Origin: Armatimonadota bacterium
GTDB taxonomy: Bacteria > Armatimonadota > Fimbriimonadia > Fimbriimonadales > Fimbriimonadaceae
Assembly (NCBI GenBank): GCA_016125185.1
Contig: WGMG01000006.1
Location: forward strand, 1,178,001-1,242,000
Direction: 5' to 3'
Length of the DNA stretch: 64,000 bases
The notes beneath the pieces are model-generated. The model saw only the letters and a program-made list of their open reading frames with translations. It searched no databases and was not told the DNA's origin. A program made the translations under genes and the position numbers. Positions 50,378-59,625 of this stretch are shown here, piece after piece. Within the stretch, counting starts at the first letter, position 1, and every line of letters starts with the position of its first letter.

Positions 50378-51292
50378 CTAATTCGGGTTATGGCAGAAGT
50401 ACGACCGCTCCCCTTCCACGGTCTCCGGCGGATCGACATCGGCGCAAATATCCTGCCGTCGCACGCATCGCGACGCGAACCGACATCCGCGAATCCGCAA
50501 CTTCGGATCGGGAATCTCGCCCTCCAGCGGGTCGGGCAAGAACATCAGTTTGTCCAGTGTCGGTGCCGATTCCAACAGAGCCTTCGTGTAAGGGTGCTTG
50601 GGATTGGAGAAGATCTCATCCGTCGGCCCGGACTCCACAATCCGCCCCAGGTACATAACCATGATTCGGTCCGCCAAGAACCGCACCGTCGTTAGGTCAT
50701 GCGAGATGTACAGGAAGGCACACCCCTTTTGGCTTCGAATGTCCTTCAGCAAATTCAAAATCTGAGCGCGGATGCTCAAGTCCAGCGCCGATGTTGGCTC
50801 ATCGCAGATGACCAACGGCGGTTGTAGCGCCAACGCCCGCCCGATCGCCACCCTCTGCCGTTGACCACCGCTCAACTCGTGGGGATATCGGTCGGCAAAG
50901 CGAGTATCGAGCCCAACTTCGGTAATCAGCGCGGGAATGTCCACCGGCGTCTGGGTCAGAACTCCTGGCTCCGCCATCGACCGCTTCACCATCCAGCGCG
51001 GATTCAGCGAAGCATACGGGTCTTGCCAAACCATGCCGACTTTCCGCGCCATGTCGCGCGTCGTCCCTTCGACCACCGACCCCATCAGCTTGATCGTCCC
51101 GCCCGAAGTCGGTTGCAAACCCAAAATCGCTTTTGCCAGCGTCGTCTTGCCGCAGCCGCTCTCGCCGACTACCGCCACGATCTCTCCCGCTTCAATCTCC
51201 AACGAGACACCGTCAAGGGCATGAACTTCTCCCCCATGCACCGGGTACGTGACGCTGAGGTCTTTGACGGATAAGATCGATTTACTGCTCAA
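50378..51292 (-). CDS. Oligopeptide/dipeptide ABC transporter ATP-binding protein (OppF/DppF-like)
   Basis: 304 residues, TTG start inside the end of nadK (11-nt overlap). Walker A GESGCGKTT, Q-loop MVWQDPYASLNPR (the DPYASLNPR stretch is diagnostic of the Opp/Dpp group), signature HELSGGQRQRVAIGRAL, Walker B LVICDEPTSALD and switch His LYISHDLTTVRFL. The C-terminal oligo_HPY extension (HPYTKALLESAP) is followed by the Cys cluster CRFASRC-x(4)-DIC, typical of an iron-sulfur-bearing end. The partner ATPase, permeases and binding protein are not here. Confidence 0.93.
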   Translation of the reverse strand: MSSKSILSVKDLSVTYPVHGGEVHALDGVSLEIEAGEIVAVVGESGCGKTTLAKAILGLQPTSGGTIKLMGSVVEGTTRDMARKVGMVWQDPYASLNPRWMVKRSMAEPGVLTQTPVDIPALITEVGLDTRFADRYPHELSGGQRQRVAIGRALALQPPLVICDEPTSALDLSIRAQILNLLKDIRSQKGCAFLYISHDLTTVRFLADRIMVMYLGRIVESGPTDEIFSNPKHPYTKALLESAPTLDKLMFLPDPLEGEIPDPKLRIRGCRFASRCVRRQDICADVDPPETVEGERSYFCHNPN

Positions 51293-52151
51293 GGTCCTTC
51301 CCTATGATGCTTTGGCTCCAAAACAGTCGGTCGCGGAGCTTATGCAAGAAGTCTTCATTTTGAATGGTAACGAGGTTCGTTGTGCGCGTCGAACGCCGAA
51401 TTTCCACATAGTCGCCCGGAAGCAGGTGCAGCCTCGTCTGTCCGTCGCCGCTCAAAACCGCGTCTCCGCCCGTATCCAGCCGCAATCGAACCACGCTGTC
51501 GGCCCGAAGCAGAAGCGGTCGCGCCGACAAAGTATGCGGGGCCAGAGCCACCAAAATCAGAGCCTCCACCGTTGGATCCACCACCGGACCACCGGCCGAC
51601 AAATTGTAGCCCGTCGAACCCGTCGGCGTCGAAACCATCACGCCGTCCGCCGGATACGAAGTCAAATGGTGTCCATTGACCTCCACCCCAAAGGTCAGCA
51701 TCCGATCCGTAATGATTCTCTGCAGGATCGACTCGTTCAGCGTGTGGATCGTCGCCACCGTATGGTCGCCGCGAATCAGGTCGGTCTGAAGCATCATCCG
51801 CCGCTCAACCACGTGCTCCCCGTCCACAAACGCGCTCAGCGCCGCACCGATCTCATCTGGAGTGCACTGGGTTACAAACCCAAAGCGCCCAAAGTGGACA
51901 CCCAAAATCGGCGTTCCTTGTTCGGAGCAGATGTGCGCCGCCCGGATGATCGTGCCGTCGCCCCCGAATGCGATCACCAGATCGCACAAAGCAAGTTCTT
52001 CCTTGGGAGCGGATTGAATCTCCAGCTTGCCCGCAACGTGGTCCTCCGCCACGACCTCAACTTGGGCATGCTCAAACAGCCAACGGGCCGCCTCTCGGGC
52101 GGCCTCGATGGCATCCTCACGATGCAGATTGACTACAAGAGCTACGCGCAA
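51282..52151 (-). CDS. nadK: NAD kinase
   Basis: 289 residues, TTG start directly after the TAA of the TPR gene. It makes NADP from NAD and ATP. The GGDGT motif is in LVIAFGGDGTIIRAAH. The NE/D motif region is TLNESILQR, followed by ADGVMVSTPTGSTGYNLSAGGP, the second signature. LSGDGQ and the end helix are also present. Part of a tight minus-strand run TPR - nadK - oppF-like - phoU with start-stop contacts throughout. Confidence 0.95.
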   Translation of the reverse strand: MRVALVVNLHREDAIEAAREAARWLFEHAQVEVVAEDHVAGKLEIQSAPKEELALCDLVIAFGGDGTIIRAAHICSEQGTPILGVHFGRFGFVTQCTPDEIGAALSAFVDGEHVVERRMMLQTDLIRGDHTVATIHTLNESILQRIITDRMLTFGVEVNGHHLTSYPADGVMVSTPTGSTGYNLSAGGPVVDPTVEALILVALAPHTLSARPLLLRADSVVRLRLDTGGDAVLSGDGQTRLHLLPGDYVEIRRSTRTTNLVTIQNEDFLHKLRDRLFWSQSIIGKDLEQ

Positions 52152-53606
52152 TTAACCGGCAGCACGCATCCGCTTCAGGTTCTTCTGAACGTCGGCGTTG
52201 TTCGCATCCATACTCGCGGCCGTCTCAAGAAGCTTGATCGCTTCCGCTCGTTTATTCATCTTCTCGAGGACCACGGCAAGGTTATTGTACGCTGGTACGT
52301 AACTCTTGTCAGCCTTGATCGCGCTTTTTAATGCGACTTCCGCAGCGGCGTAGTTCGCGTCACGCAGGTGGCATCGACCGATTCCGTCGAGCGCAGCGGC
52401 GCTGTTCGGCATCGTATAGGTGATCTGCTTGTACATGCCCATCGCCGCTTTCGTGTCGTCGGTGTCGTACAGCGCATCGGCCAAAAGCAGGCGAACTTCG
52501 TTATCGTTCGAATCGGCTTTCAGCAGGTCCGACCAAATCGGCATGGCCGCTCGGTAGTCACCGTCACGCGAAGCCGCTGCCGCCAGATTCTTCTTGTTGC
52601 GGTAGCTCGGGTCGATCGAAACAAGCTTGTCGAACATCGCTCGCGACTCGGTGTACTCGCCCTTGTTGAAGAGGAGGACGCCGAGGTTGCTTAGAGCTTC
52701 CTTATTTTCGGAATCCAGGGAAAGAGCCTTTCGAAACGCTTCCTCTGCGCCGTCGGAATCCTTGCCGTCCTTCTTCAGAAGGCCAAGATTCACATAGTAG
52801 TTGACGTCACCGGCAAAAGCGTCCTGGTTCGCGTCGTAAAGTCGGGTGAGATCGGCTTTCCGGCCAGTCTTCTCGTAGGAGTCGCCCAGCGCCAGAATGA
52901 TCGTCTTATCGTTGTTGCCGTTCTTCATCGATCGCTCGATGTACTTGATCGCGTTCGCATAATCGTGCGACTTGTACGCGACGGCGCCGGCATTGCGAGC
53001 ATAAGTCATGTCCTTGGCATCCAGGTCCGACGCCTTCATGAACGAGGATTCGGCCTTGTCCAACTTGTTCTGACCCTCTTGAGCCACGCCGAGGTTGTTG
53101 TAAACCTGCGCCGAGTTCTTTCGCAGGTTAAGAGCGCGAGAGAAGCTCGTTTCGGCTTGGCTGTATCGGTGGTCGTCCAACTGGATGTTGCCAATGTTGT
53201 AAAAAGCCTGGAATCGCGTGTCGTCCATCGCGATCAGTTCTTGGTACGTGCTGAGGGCCTTCTGCTTCTGACCCGCCATCAAATACGAGTTGCCAAGGTT
53301 GTTCAGCACCTCGAGGTCTTTCGGGCTCAGCGATTTGGCCGTCTCCAGGAACGGGATCGCCTCATCGGCCTCCTTATTGCGCAGGTGCAGGAAGCCAATC
53401 CACGAGTTCACATCGGCGTTCTTCGGGTTCTCGCCGTAGAGTTTCATGAAGTCGGTCATCGCCTCGCTGGCTTTTCCGTCCTTGTACTTCGCGGCAGCAT
53501 CGGCAACTCGTTGCTTAAACGCAACTTCGCTTGCGGTCTGGGCAAATGCCGAGCCTACTGCGATCGTCAACAAAGAAGTTACAAATAATCGCATCGCTGT
53601 TTTCAT
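52152..53606 (-). CDS. Secreted TPR-repeat protein
   Basis: 484 residues from ATG 53606 (AGGGA 7 nt upstream). Signal peptide about 1-23 (RLFVTSLLTIAVGSAFAQ). About twelve tetratricopeptide repeats cover nearly all of the mature protein (for example ALSTYQELIAMDDTRFQAFYNIGNIQL and AEEAFRKALSLDSENKEALSNLGVLLF). No enzyme domain. Periplasmic TPR proteins act as scaffolds for envelope complexes. It is the first gene of the run that includes nadK, an oppF-like gene and phoU. Confidence 0.9.
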   Translation of the reverse strand: MKTAMRLFVTSLLTIAVGSAFAQTASEVAFKQRVADAAAKYKDGKASEAMTDFMKLYGENPKNADVNSWIGFLHLRNKEADEAIPFLETAKSLSPKDLEVLNNLGNSYLMAGQKQKALSTYQELIAMDDTRFQAFYNIGNIQLDDHRYSQAETSFSRALNLRKNSAQVYNNLGVAQEGQNKLDKAESSFMKASDLDAKDMTYARNAGAVAYKSHDYANAIKYIERSMKNGNNDKTIILALGDSYEKTGRKADLTRLYDANQDAFAGDVNYYVNLGLLKKDGKDSDGAEEAFRKALSLDSENKEALSNLGVLLFNKGEYTESRAMFDKLVSIDPSYRNKKNLAAAASRDGDYRAAMPIWSDLLKADSNDNEVRLLLADALYDTDDTKAAMGMYKQITYTMPNSAAALDGIGRCHLRDANYAAAEVALKSAIKADKSYVPAYNNLAVVLEKMNKRAEAIKLLETAASMDANNADVQKNLKRMRAAG

Positions 53607-53654
53607 TTCAAGTCCCTTTAACATCACTTTTTATGCCAATCGGCAAAGGTCAAG

Positions 53655-55880
53655 CTAATTGAGTAAGACATCGAATGTCCCCTCAAAAGCGGCAGTCAAT
53701 TCAGAAAGGCTCCATTTTTGGGTCTTTCCGGCTATGTCTAGGTTCAATTCGGGCTGTTCAGTAACCGACCCCAGCGCCCGTGCCGAGATCAGAAAACGAT
53801 CAGCAATTGCTTTAACTTTATCAGGTTCGCTGGTACCAACGACCACCATTCCCGGAATTTCTGCAAACGTTTCGAAAACTGAGCCTATCGAAGCGTGGAT
53901 TCCATTCCTCGAAGCCATGGCCATCTCGGCTAAAGCAACCCCCAGTCCTCCGTCGCTAATGTCGTGCGCTGACGAAACCAGCTTTTGCTTAGCGAGTTCG
54001 TAAAGTAAGGTGCAAAGATCCTTTTCACCGTTCAGGTTTGGTGCCTCCGGCTGGCCGTCTTCGATACCATGAACGACCTGAAGATATGAACTCGCTCCGA
54101 TTCCCTGCTGAACGGATAAATCGTTCTTCGTTGTGAGCAGGACGAGCGACTCCCCGCACTTCGGCCCCATACCGATGGCATCGTCAGCCGAGTCCAAAAT
54201 GCCCAGCATTCCGATCATCGGCGTCGGTGGAATCTCGCCCAATTCGCTCTCATTGTAGAAACTCACGTTACCGCTGATGACCGGCGTCTCCAGCGCCTCG
54301 CTCGCCTCTGCAATCCCTTCGACCGCCTCTGCAAACTGCCAGTACACATGCGGCTGTTGTGGACTACCGAAGTTCAAACCGTCCGTCACCGCCACCGGCT
54401 TCGCGCCCGTACATGCCACGTTCCGCGCCGCCTCGACCACCGCCAACTGGCCACCGCGTCGCGGGTGAAGTCGTGTCCACCGCGCATTGCCGTCGATCTT
54501 TACCGAAAAGGCCTTCTGCGAACCGCTCGGCGCGATCGTTGCCGCATCCGCGACGCCCGCCTTATTCACGGTTTGCGTCTGCACCTGCTGGTCGTATTGT
54601 CGAAAAACGTATCGCTTGCTTGCGATGTCCGGGCTCGCCAGCAATTTCAGCAAGTCCTCGTGGGTGTCCGTCGCCGGCAGTTCCGTCGGATCGAACTTCT
54701 CCGCTTGTCGGAAGTACTCCGGCACCGACTGCTCGCTGTGATACACCGGACAGTGGTCCGTCAGCAACGTCGGATCGAGGTTCGCAATCACTTCGCCCTG
54801 CCGCGTCACCGTCACCAAACCGTTATCGGTTACGTGCCCAACCACCACCGCGTGGATGCCCCACTTGTGGAATACATCGATGACCTCCTGCTCGCGGCCC
54901 AGATGCGTGACGGCCAGCATCCGCTCTTGGCTCTCGCTCAGCATCAGCTCGTATCCGCTCATGTCCGACTCTCGCATCGGAACCAAGTCCAAATCGACCG
55001 TCATTCCAACGCCGCCTTGCGACGACATCTCGACCGTCGAGCAGGTTAAGCCTGCGGCCCCCATATCCTGGATCGCCACGACCGCGCCCGTCTGCAAAGC
55101 CTCCAATGTTGCTTCGATCAACTGCTTTTCCGCAAACGGATCGCCGATCTGCACGTTCGGCCGCTTCGCATCGCTATCCTCACCAAACGTCTCCGAAGCA
55201 AACGTTGCACCGTGAATGCCGTCCCGGCCCGTCGACGAACCCAAATACAGAACCGGATTCCCGATTCCGCTTGCCGCCGCCGTCGTGACTTCGTCCATCT
55301 TGAGCACGCCGACGCACATCGCGTTGACCAGCGGATTCCCGCTGTAGTTGGGGTGAAAATTGACTTCACCCGCCACCGTCGGAACCCCGACGCAGTTGCC
55401 GTACCCGGCGATTCCTTCCACCACGTGGGCAAAAAGGTAGCGGTTCTTCTTCACCACCTCCACCGGGGCCGAGCCATGTTCCAAAGGTCCAAATCGAAGC
55501 GAGTTCAGCATAGCCACCGGCCGCGCTCCCATCGTCAAAATGTCGCGAATAATGCCGCCAACGCCGGTCGCGGCACCCTGATACGGCTCCACATACGAAG
55601 GGTGATTGTGCGACTCCACCTTCATCGTCACGCCCAGTCCGTCGCCGATCGGAACCACGCCCGCGTTCTCAAGTCCGCTCCCTTCGATCGCCTCCTTATA
55701 CTTCTTAAACCGAGACAAAATCGGGCGGCTGTATTTGTACCCACAGTGCTCCGACCACATGACGGCGAACATGCCCAATTCGGTGTAAGTCGGATCCCGT
55801 TGCAGAAGTTCGGTGATGAGCTTGTATTCGCTGTCGTTCAAACCCATCGAGGTGTAGACTTCAGGAGTGAAGGCGGGCAT
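53655..55880 (-). CDS. purL: Phosphoribosylformylglycinamidine synthase subunit PurL
   Basis: 741 residues from ATG 55880, the length of the small PurL that works with PurS and PurQ. It makes FGAM in purine synthesis. MWSEHCGYKYSRPIL (substrate loop), VESHNHPSYVEPYQGAATGVGGIIRDIL (catalytic His and ATP site) and the second AIRS-like half (GGLGVALAEMAMASRNGIHA) are present. A TATACT box 7 nt before this ATG supports it over an earlier in-frame start at 55913. Neither purQ nor purS is adjacent. Confidence 0.97.
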   Translation of the reverse strand: MPAFTPEVYTSMGLNDSEYKLITELLQRDPTYTELGMFAVMWSEHCGYKYSRPILSRFKKYKEAIEGSGLENAGVVPIGDGLGVTMKVESHNHPSYVEPYQGAATGVGGIIRDILTMGARPVAMLNSLRFGPLEHGSAPVEVVKKNRYLFAHVVEGIAGYGNCVGVPTVAGEVNFHPNYSGNPLVNAMCVGVLKMDEVTTAAASGIGNPVLYLGSSTGRDGIHGATFASETFGEDSDAKRPNVQIGDPFAEKQLIEATLEALQTGAVVAIQDMGAAGLTCSTVEMSSQGGVGMTVDLDLVPMRESDMSGYELMLSESQERMLAVTHLGREQEVIDVFHKWGIHAVVVGHVTDNGLVTVTRQGEVIANLDPTLLTDHCPVYHSEQSVPEYFRQAEKFDPTELPATDTHEDLLKLLASPDIASKRYVFRQYDQQVQTQTVNKAGVADAATIAPSGSQKAFSVKIDGNARWTRLHPRRGGQLAVVEAARNVACTGAKPVAVTDGLNFGSPQQPHVYWQFAEAVEGIAEASEALETPVISGNVSFYNESELGEIPPTPMIGMLGILDSADDAIGMGPKCGESLVLLTTKNDLSVQQGIGASSYLQVVHGIEDGQPEAPNLNGEKDLCTLLYELAKQKLVSSAHDISDGGLGVALAEMAMASRNGIHASIGSVFETFAEIPGMVVVGTSEPDKVKAIADRFLISARALGSVTEQPELNLDIAGKTQKWSLSELTAAFEGTFDVLLN

Positions 55881-55887
55881 TGTCCTA

Positions 55888-55893
55888 AGTATA
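55888..55893 (-). promoter_or_regulatory. -10 box of purL
   Basis: TATACT on the minus strand ends 7 nt before ATG 55880, putting the transcription start on or next to the A of ATG. It overlaps the region an upstream start would need to translate. Confidence 0.55.
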
Positions 55894-56027
55894 TCTTTCG
55901 ACCACCTCCCCACGACCGCTCACGGATAAGAAAAGCGGCTAACCGAGGGGCCCCAACATCTTATCAACTGTTCTCGGCTCTCGGTTTTCGGCTCCTGGTC
56001 AAAGTTCCCTTCGCCCTCGCCCCGAAC

Positions 56028-56456
56028 ATGCCGTATCCTAAGAACGTGGCCCCAACCAAAGCCGCCTTTTTCATAGCCCTGCCTCTCGCCCTCTGCGCTT
56101 GCGGACGAGACCAAAACCTCTATGGCCACTGGGAAGGCGATCGTGACTGGCGTACGCTTGGCCAACCAAGCGAAGAAGTCGCTCGCGCTCTCGCCGCCAT
56201 TAACCTCGACCTCAAATCCGACGACAGCTTCGTGCTCACCGACGGCGGAGTCCCTTTCACCGGCACCTGGTACCAAACCGGCGACGGCATCGCCCTTCAG
56301 GTCCAAACCATCCTCAATCGCCCGCTGGAAATCCAGTCCGAAAACACCAAAAAGGCTACCGATTTCACCGTCCGCTATGCCAATGGCAACCTCTACTTCC
56401 GTTCAACCGCCGACAAAGTCGAAATCGAACTCAAAAAGAAAACGAAACGCGGCTGA
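56028..56456 (+). CDS. Small lipoprotein of unknown function
   Basis: 142 residues from ATG 56028. A GTG at 56046, 6 nt after a TATCCT box, is an alternative leaderless start that still keeps the signal peptide. Lipobox LCAC in FFIALPLALCACG. The mature part begins YGHWEGDRDWR and carries GGVPFTGTWYQTGDGIALQV, a pattern seen in small lipocalin-like or DUF-type proteins that repeat GxW units. No specific family recognised. The gene following is lemA, 33 bp on. Confidence 0.7.
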   Translation: MPYPKNVAPTKAAFFIALPLALCACGRDQNLYGHWEGDRDWRTLGQPSEEVARALAAINLDLKSDDSFVLTDGGVPFTGTWYQTGDGIALQVQTILNRPLEIQSENTKKATDFTVRYANGNLYFRSTADKVEIELKKKTKRG

Positions 56457-56489
56457 AAGGTGTATCGTATTCTCAACTGGAACTAACCC

Positions 56490-57044
56490 ATGGTTGCGCT
56501 GATCCTCATCATTGTCATTCTTCTCGTCATCCTCTTCGGATGTATCGGAATCTATAACAGCCTCGTCGCCCTGCGGCGCGACTGCGACAATGCCCTCAGT
56601 CAGATCGACGTTCAGCTAAAGCGTCGCTACGACCTCATTCCGAACCTCGTCGAGACCGTCAAAGGCTACATGAAGTTCGAGTCCGAGACGCTCGAAAAGG
56701 TCATCCAGGCCCGCAACCTCGCCCTCGGCGCAAAGTCAGTGGGCGAAAAGTCCGCCGCCGACGCCCAGGTCACCACTGCTCTCAACGGCTTCTTTGCCGT
56801 CGCTGAGTCCTACCCCGACCTCAAGTCCAGCGCCAATATGCTCTCGCTCCAAGAAGAGCTGAAGACCACGGAGAACAAGGTGTCCTTCGCCCGCCAATAT
56901 TACAATGACGTGGTCACCCGTCTTAACACAAAAATCGAGCAGTTCCCGTCCTCGATCTTTGCTGGAATGGGAGGCTTCAAAGCCAAGGAACTCTTCGAAC
57001 TCGATGAGCCTGAAGCTAGGCAGGCCGTCAAGGTCCAATTCTAA
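56490..57044 (+). CDS. lemA: LemA family protein
   Basis: 184 residues. An N-terminal membrane helix (ALILIIVILLVILFGCIGIYN) anchors a long helical domain: LRRDCDNALSQIDVQLKRRYDLIPNLVETVKGYM is the family signature; NKVSFARQYYNDVVTRLNTKIEQFPSSIFA is the second. LemA proteins have an outward or periplasmic helical bundle; their molecular role is poorly defined. The usual partner htpX or a TPM-domain gene is not next to it. Confidence 0.95.
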   Translation: MVALILIIVILLVILFGCIGIYNSLVALRRDCDNALSQIDVQLKRRYDLIPNLVETVKGYMKFESETLEKVIQARNLALGAKSVGEKSAADAQVTTALNGFFAVAESYPDLKSSANMLSLQEELKTTENKVSFARQYYNDVVTRLNTKIEQFPSSIFAGMGGFKAKELFELDEPEARQAVKVQF

Positions 57045-57091
57045 GCCGATATTAGGCCCGAATTCGAACCCAAAACCAGGCAAAAATACGC

Positions 57092-57126
57092 TGTTAAGAA
57101 GATGTTAAGTTAACTTTGCCTTAACA
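57092..57126 (+). promoter_or_regulatory. 35-bp palindromic array of four TTAAC half-sites
   Basis: Two 17-bp boxes in opposite orientation meet at 57109: TTAACA-N5-TTAACA on the minus strand (57092-57108) and TTAACT-N5-TTAACA on the plus strand (57110-57126). Each has an 11-nt period, the layout of OmpR/PhoP-type sites. The array ends 22 nt before the start of the pseudopilin gene at 57149, overlapping its expected core promoter. Confidence 0.6.
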
Positions 57127-57148
57127 TGGGAAAAAGCATCATTTGCCC

Positions 57149-58012
57149 ATGCGAAAAGCATTCACGTTGATTGAACTTCTCGTGGTTATTGCCATCATTG
57201 CCATTCTCGCCGCCATCCTGTTCCCGGTCTTTGCGCAAGCGAAGGAAGCCGCGAAGAAGACAGCGTGTCTTAGCAACGATAAGCAGATGGCGACGGCCCT
57301 CTTTATTTATGCCAGCGACAATGACGATATGCTCTGCCAGACCAGTTGGGAGAGTGACGCTACCCATCCCTATCAAGTCCACTGGTCCTATTTGATGCAG
57401 CCGTACATCAAGAACTTTGATATGTTCCGATGTCCGTCCGATTCGACCCCGGTCAAGCCCAAGACGCCCTGCGCCAGCGACGGCGATCTCGGCAAGATGC
57501 CGATGGTCTGCGACTGGATTCCGGTCAAGGGTTACTCGTACATCCCGAACTACAACACGATTCCGGCTCACGACTGGCTCCCGGTTAGCCTCACCGCTTT
57601 CAACCAGCCCGCCAACACGATCCTCGTGACCGAAAAGCGAGATACTGGCAGCAGCAAGGATGCCCATAAGGGTCTCAGCGGCTTCCTCCCGTCCCAGCCG
57701 TGCCCGAACTGGACGCTGGCAACCTACTCGGGTCGCATCCCACCGGCAAACACGTACACCTACACCGATGCTCAGTTGGTCAAGGCCGCTAACCTCAGCG
57801 GAACCACCGCCGACTACAAGGAAGTCGACGTCACCCGCGTCGCATGGGATCGCCACTCGGGCAAGAAGTGGGAAGGTGGAGCCAACTACTCCTTCGCCGA
57901 CGGCCACGCCAAGTTCCAGAAGCTCGAACAGACCCTCAATCCGTCCAACTACGAGTACGGCGAGCGATGGCTCCCGAACTCGGCTCCGTGGAACACTTCG
58001 CCCTGCAACTAA
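57149..58012 (+). CDS. DUF1559-type prepilin-like protein, paralogue A
   Basis: 287 residues from ATG 57149 (a TTG two codons upstream is in frame). [32 protein letters not shown] is the leader and helix; the residue before the cut is Ala rather than Gly. The body carries [27 protein letters not shown], and near the end [22 protein letters not shown], an H-X9-DG motif with five extra residues. About four-fifths identical by eye to paralogue B at 58227, and of the same length. A 35-bp TTAAC palindrome precedes it and a terminator follows. Confidence 0.9.
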   Translation: MRKAFTLIELLVVIAIIAILAAILFPVFAQAKEAAKKTACLSNDKQMATALFIYASDNDDMLCQTSWESDATHPYQVHWSYLMQPYIKNFDMFRCPSDSTPVKPKTPCASDGDLGKMPMVCDWIPVKGYSYIPNYNTIPAHDWLPVSLTAFNQPANTILVTEKRDTGSSKDAHKGLSGFLPSQPCPNWTLATYSGRIPPANTYTYTDAQLVKAANLSGTTADYKEVDVTRVAWDRHSGKKWEGGANYSFADGHAKFQKLEQTLNPSNYEYGERWLPNSAPWNTSPCN

Positions 58013-58037
58013 GCTTGTAGCCGAAGAAAAGAACATC

Positions 58038-58069
58038 GAAAACGTCCCTCAAATTCGAGGGGCGTTTTC
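58038..58069 (+). terminator. Intrinsic terminator after pseudopilin A
   Basis: 13-bp stem GAAAACGTCCCTC/GAGGGGCGTTTTC (one G-U pair) with a 6-nt loop, ending in TTTTC. It isolates paralogue A from paralogue B. Confidence 0.88.
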
Positions 58070-58147
58070 ATAGATCGACACCCAATGTCGAGAATAAGCG
58101 ATCCGCCGTCGGCGCGGGGGATTATCTGTTTCTCAACCTGTTTTTTT

Positions 58148-58204
58148 CTTAACAATCGGGGTTCAGCGAAGTTAAGAGGGGCCGTTAATAACCCTCCCTT
58201 AACA
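58148..58204 (+). promoter_or_regulatory. TTAAC half-sites upstream of pseudopilin B
   Basis: CTTAACA at 58148-58154 and 58198-58204, with inverted GTTAAG at 58171-58176 and GTTAAT at 58184-58189. The same half-site as upstream of paralogue A, but with looser spacing (13 nt between the inverted pair). It ends 22 nt before ATG 58227, as in A. Confidence 0.45.
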
Positions 58205-58226
58205 CACTTGCCTTCAGCATGAACCC

Positions 58227-59090
58227 ATGCGAAGAGCGTTTACCCTAATCGAACTTCTAGTGGTTATTGCCATTATCGCGATTCTCGCTGCCATCCTCTT
58301 CCCGGTGTTCGCCCAGGCGAAAGAAGCCGCGAAGAAGACTGCTTGCCTTAGCAACGACAAGCAGATGGCCACCGCCCTGTACATGTACGCCAGCGACAAT
58401 GACGACACCCTTTGTCAAACCAGTTGGGAGAAGGACGCAGACCATCCGTTCCAGGCCCACTGGTCCTTTCTCATGCAGCCGTACATCAAAAGCTTCGACA
58501 TGTTCAGGTGCCCGTCCGACCCCAATCCGGTCAAGCCTCGCTACCCATGCGCCTCCAACGCCGATCTCGGCAAGATGCCGATGACCTGCGATTGGATCCC
58601 CGTCGGTGGCTACTCTTACATCCCGAATTACAACGCCATGCCCGCCCACGACTGGCTCCCGGTCAACATGACCGCCTTCGCCTACCCGGCTACCACAATC
58701 CTTGTGACCGAAAAGCGAGACACCGGTAGCGCCAAAGACGCTCACAAGGGCCTCAGCGGCTTCCTCCCGTCGCAGCCGTGCCCAAACTGGACCTTCGCGC
58801 CGTATTCCGGCCGCATCCCACCGGCGAACACCTACACCTACACCGATGCCCAATTGGTCAAGGATGCAAACCTCAGCGGAACCGCCGCCGACTACAAACA
58901 GGTCGACGTCACCCGCGTAGCTTGGGACCGCCACTCCGGCAAGAAATGGGAAGGCGGAGCGAACTACTCTTTCGCCGATGGCCATGCAAAGTTCCAAAAG
59001 CTGGAGCAGACATTGAATCCGTCCAACTACGAGTACGGCGAGCAATGGTATCCCAACTCTGCCCCCTGGAACTCCGACCCCTGTAACTAA
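58227..59090 (+). CDS. DUF1559-type prepilin-like protein, paralogue B
   Basis: 287 residues. Leader [32 protein letters not shown], with Ala before the predicted cut. It is collinear with paralogue A over its full length, including [42 protein letters not shown] and the C-terminal [22 protein letters not shown]. Differences are scattered point changes, several conservative. The two genes are direct tandem duplicates 214 bp apart, each with its own upstream TTAAC sites. A role as surface or minor pilins is inferred from the leader. Confidence 0.9.
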   Translation: MRRAFTLIELLVVIAIIAILAAILFPVFAQAKEAAKKTACLSNDKQMATALYMYASDNDDTLCQTSWEKDADHPFQAHWSFLMQPYIKSFDMFRCPSDPNPVKPRYPCASNADLGKMPMTCDWIPVGGYSYIPNYNAMPAHDWLPVNMTAFAYPATTILVTEKRDTGSAKDAHKGLSGFLPSQPCPNWTFAPYSGRIPPANTYTYTDAQLVKDANLSGTAADYKQVDVTRVAWDRHSGKKWEGGANYSFADGHAKFQKLEQTLNPSNYEYGEQWYPNSAPWNSDPCN

Positions 59091-59625
59091 ACTCTCATAA
59101 GAGCATAATCGTATGCTGCAAATTCCCTCTCCCGTTTCTTGAAATGTGAGAGGGTGAGAGCGATCCACCTAGTCTACGTTGAGGAAAACCCAAAGGCTTT
59201 CTCCGAATTCTCCAAAGGTAACTCGAGGGTCCGCGTTCGAACCTGAACCCGGAGACTCTAAGGGTTCAAATGGCACTAATATGAACGCAAACGCCTTGCT
59301 CCCCGAAAAATGAGGAAAGCCAACTGGGAAGGTGGGCATCTTGCCCACCAAGACCGGCCAAAGGAGGATAGCCCCTTTGGGACTACGCGACTTTTTTCGC
59401 GCTTTCGGAGGCGAGACTTGTCTCGCCGTCTCCTCACATTCTAAGTTTCCGCTAAGCGAACCAGATCAGGATCGCCCGCCAATAGATGTAACAAAGTTCA
59501 GCCGCTTGGGGGCTGTGAGCGTCTCGCTCACATAAGGCGTCACTCTTGGCACCGGTAAAGAAGTCTGCTTGCCAGCCGAAGTCCGAGGGAGGGTGAAGTC
59601 ATATCAGCCCCTGACCCAACAACAG
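59091..59625. other. 535-bp intergenic region with short palindromes
   Basis: I see no gene here; the short open frames lack start signals and protein-like composition. It holds three small perfect palindromes: GTGGGC-5 nt-GCCCAC (59332-59348), GGCGAGAC-TT-GTCTCGCC (59410-59427) and GTGAGC-5 nt-GCTCAC (59515-59531). An 18-nt string, TTGGGGGCTGTGAGCGTC (59506-59523), recurs exactly at 60674-60691. A weak GAGAGGG stem near 59130-59155 may end the pseudopilin B transcript. Confidence 0.5.

Noticed and set aside
55212-56456. 414-codon frame ending with the lipoprotein
   Set aside because: Only the last 142 codons are real. The first part is antisense to purL and lacks a start signal.
59169-59535. 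Two short frames (60 and 67 codons) after pseudopilin B
   Set aside because: No SD, promoter or protein-like pattern; they contain the palindromes.
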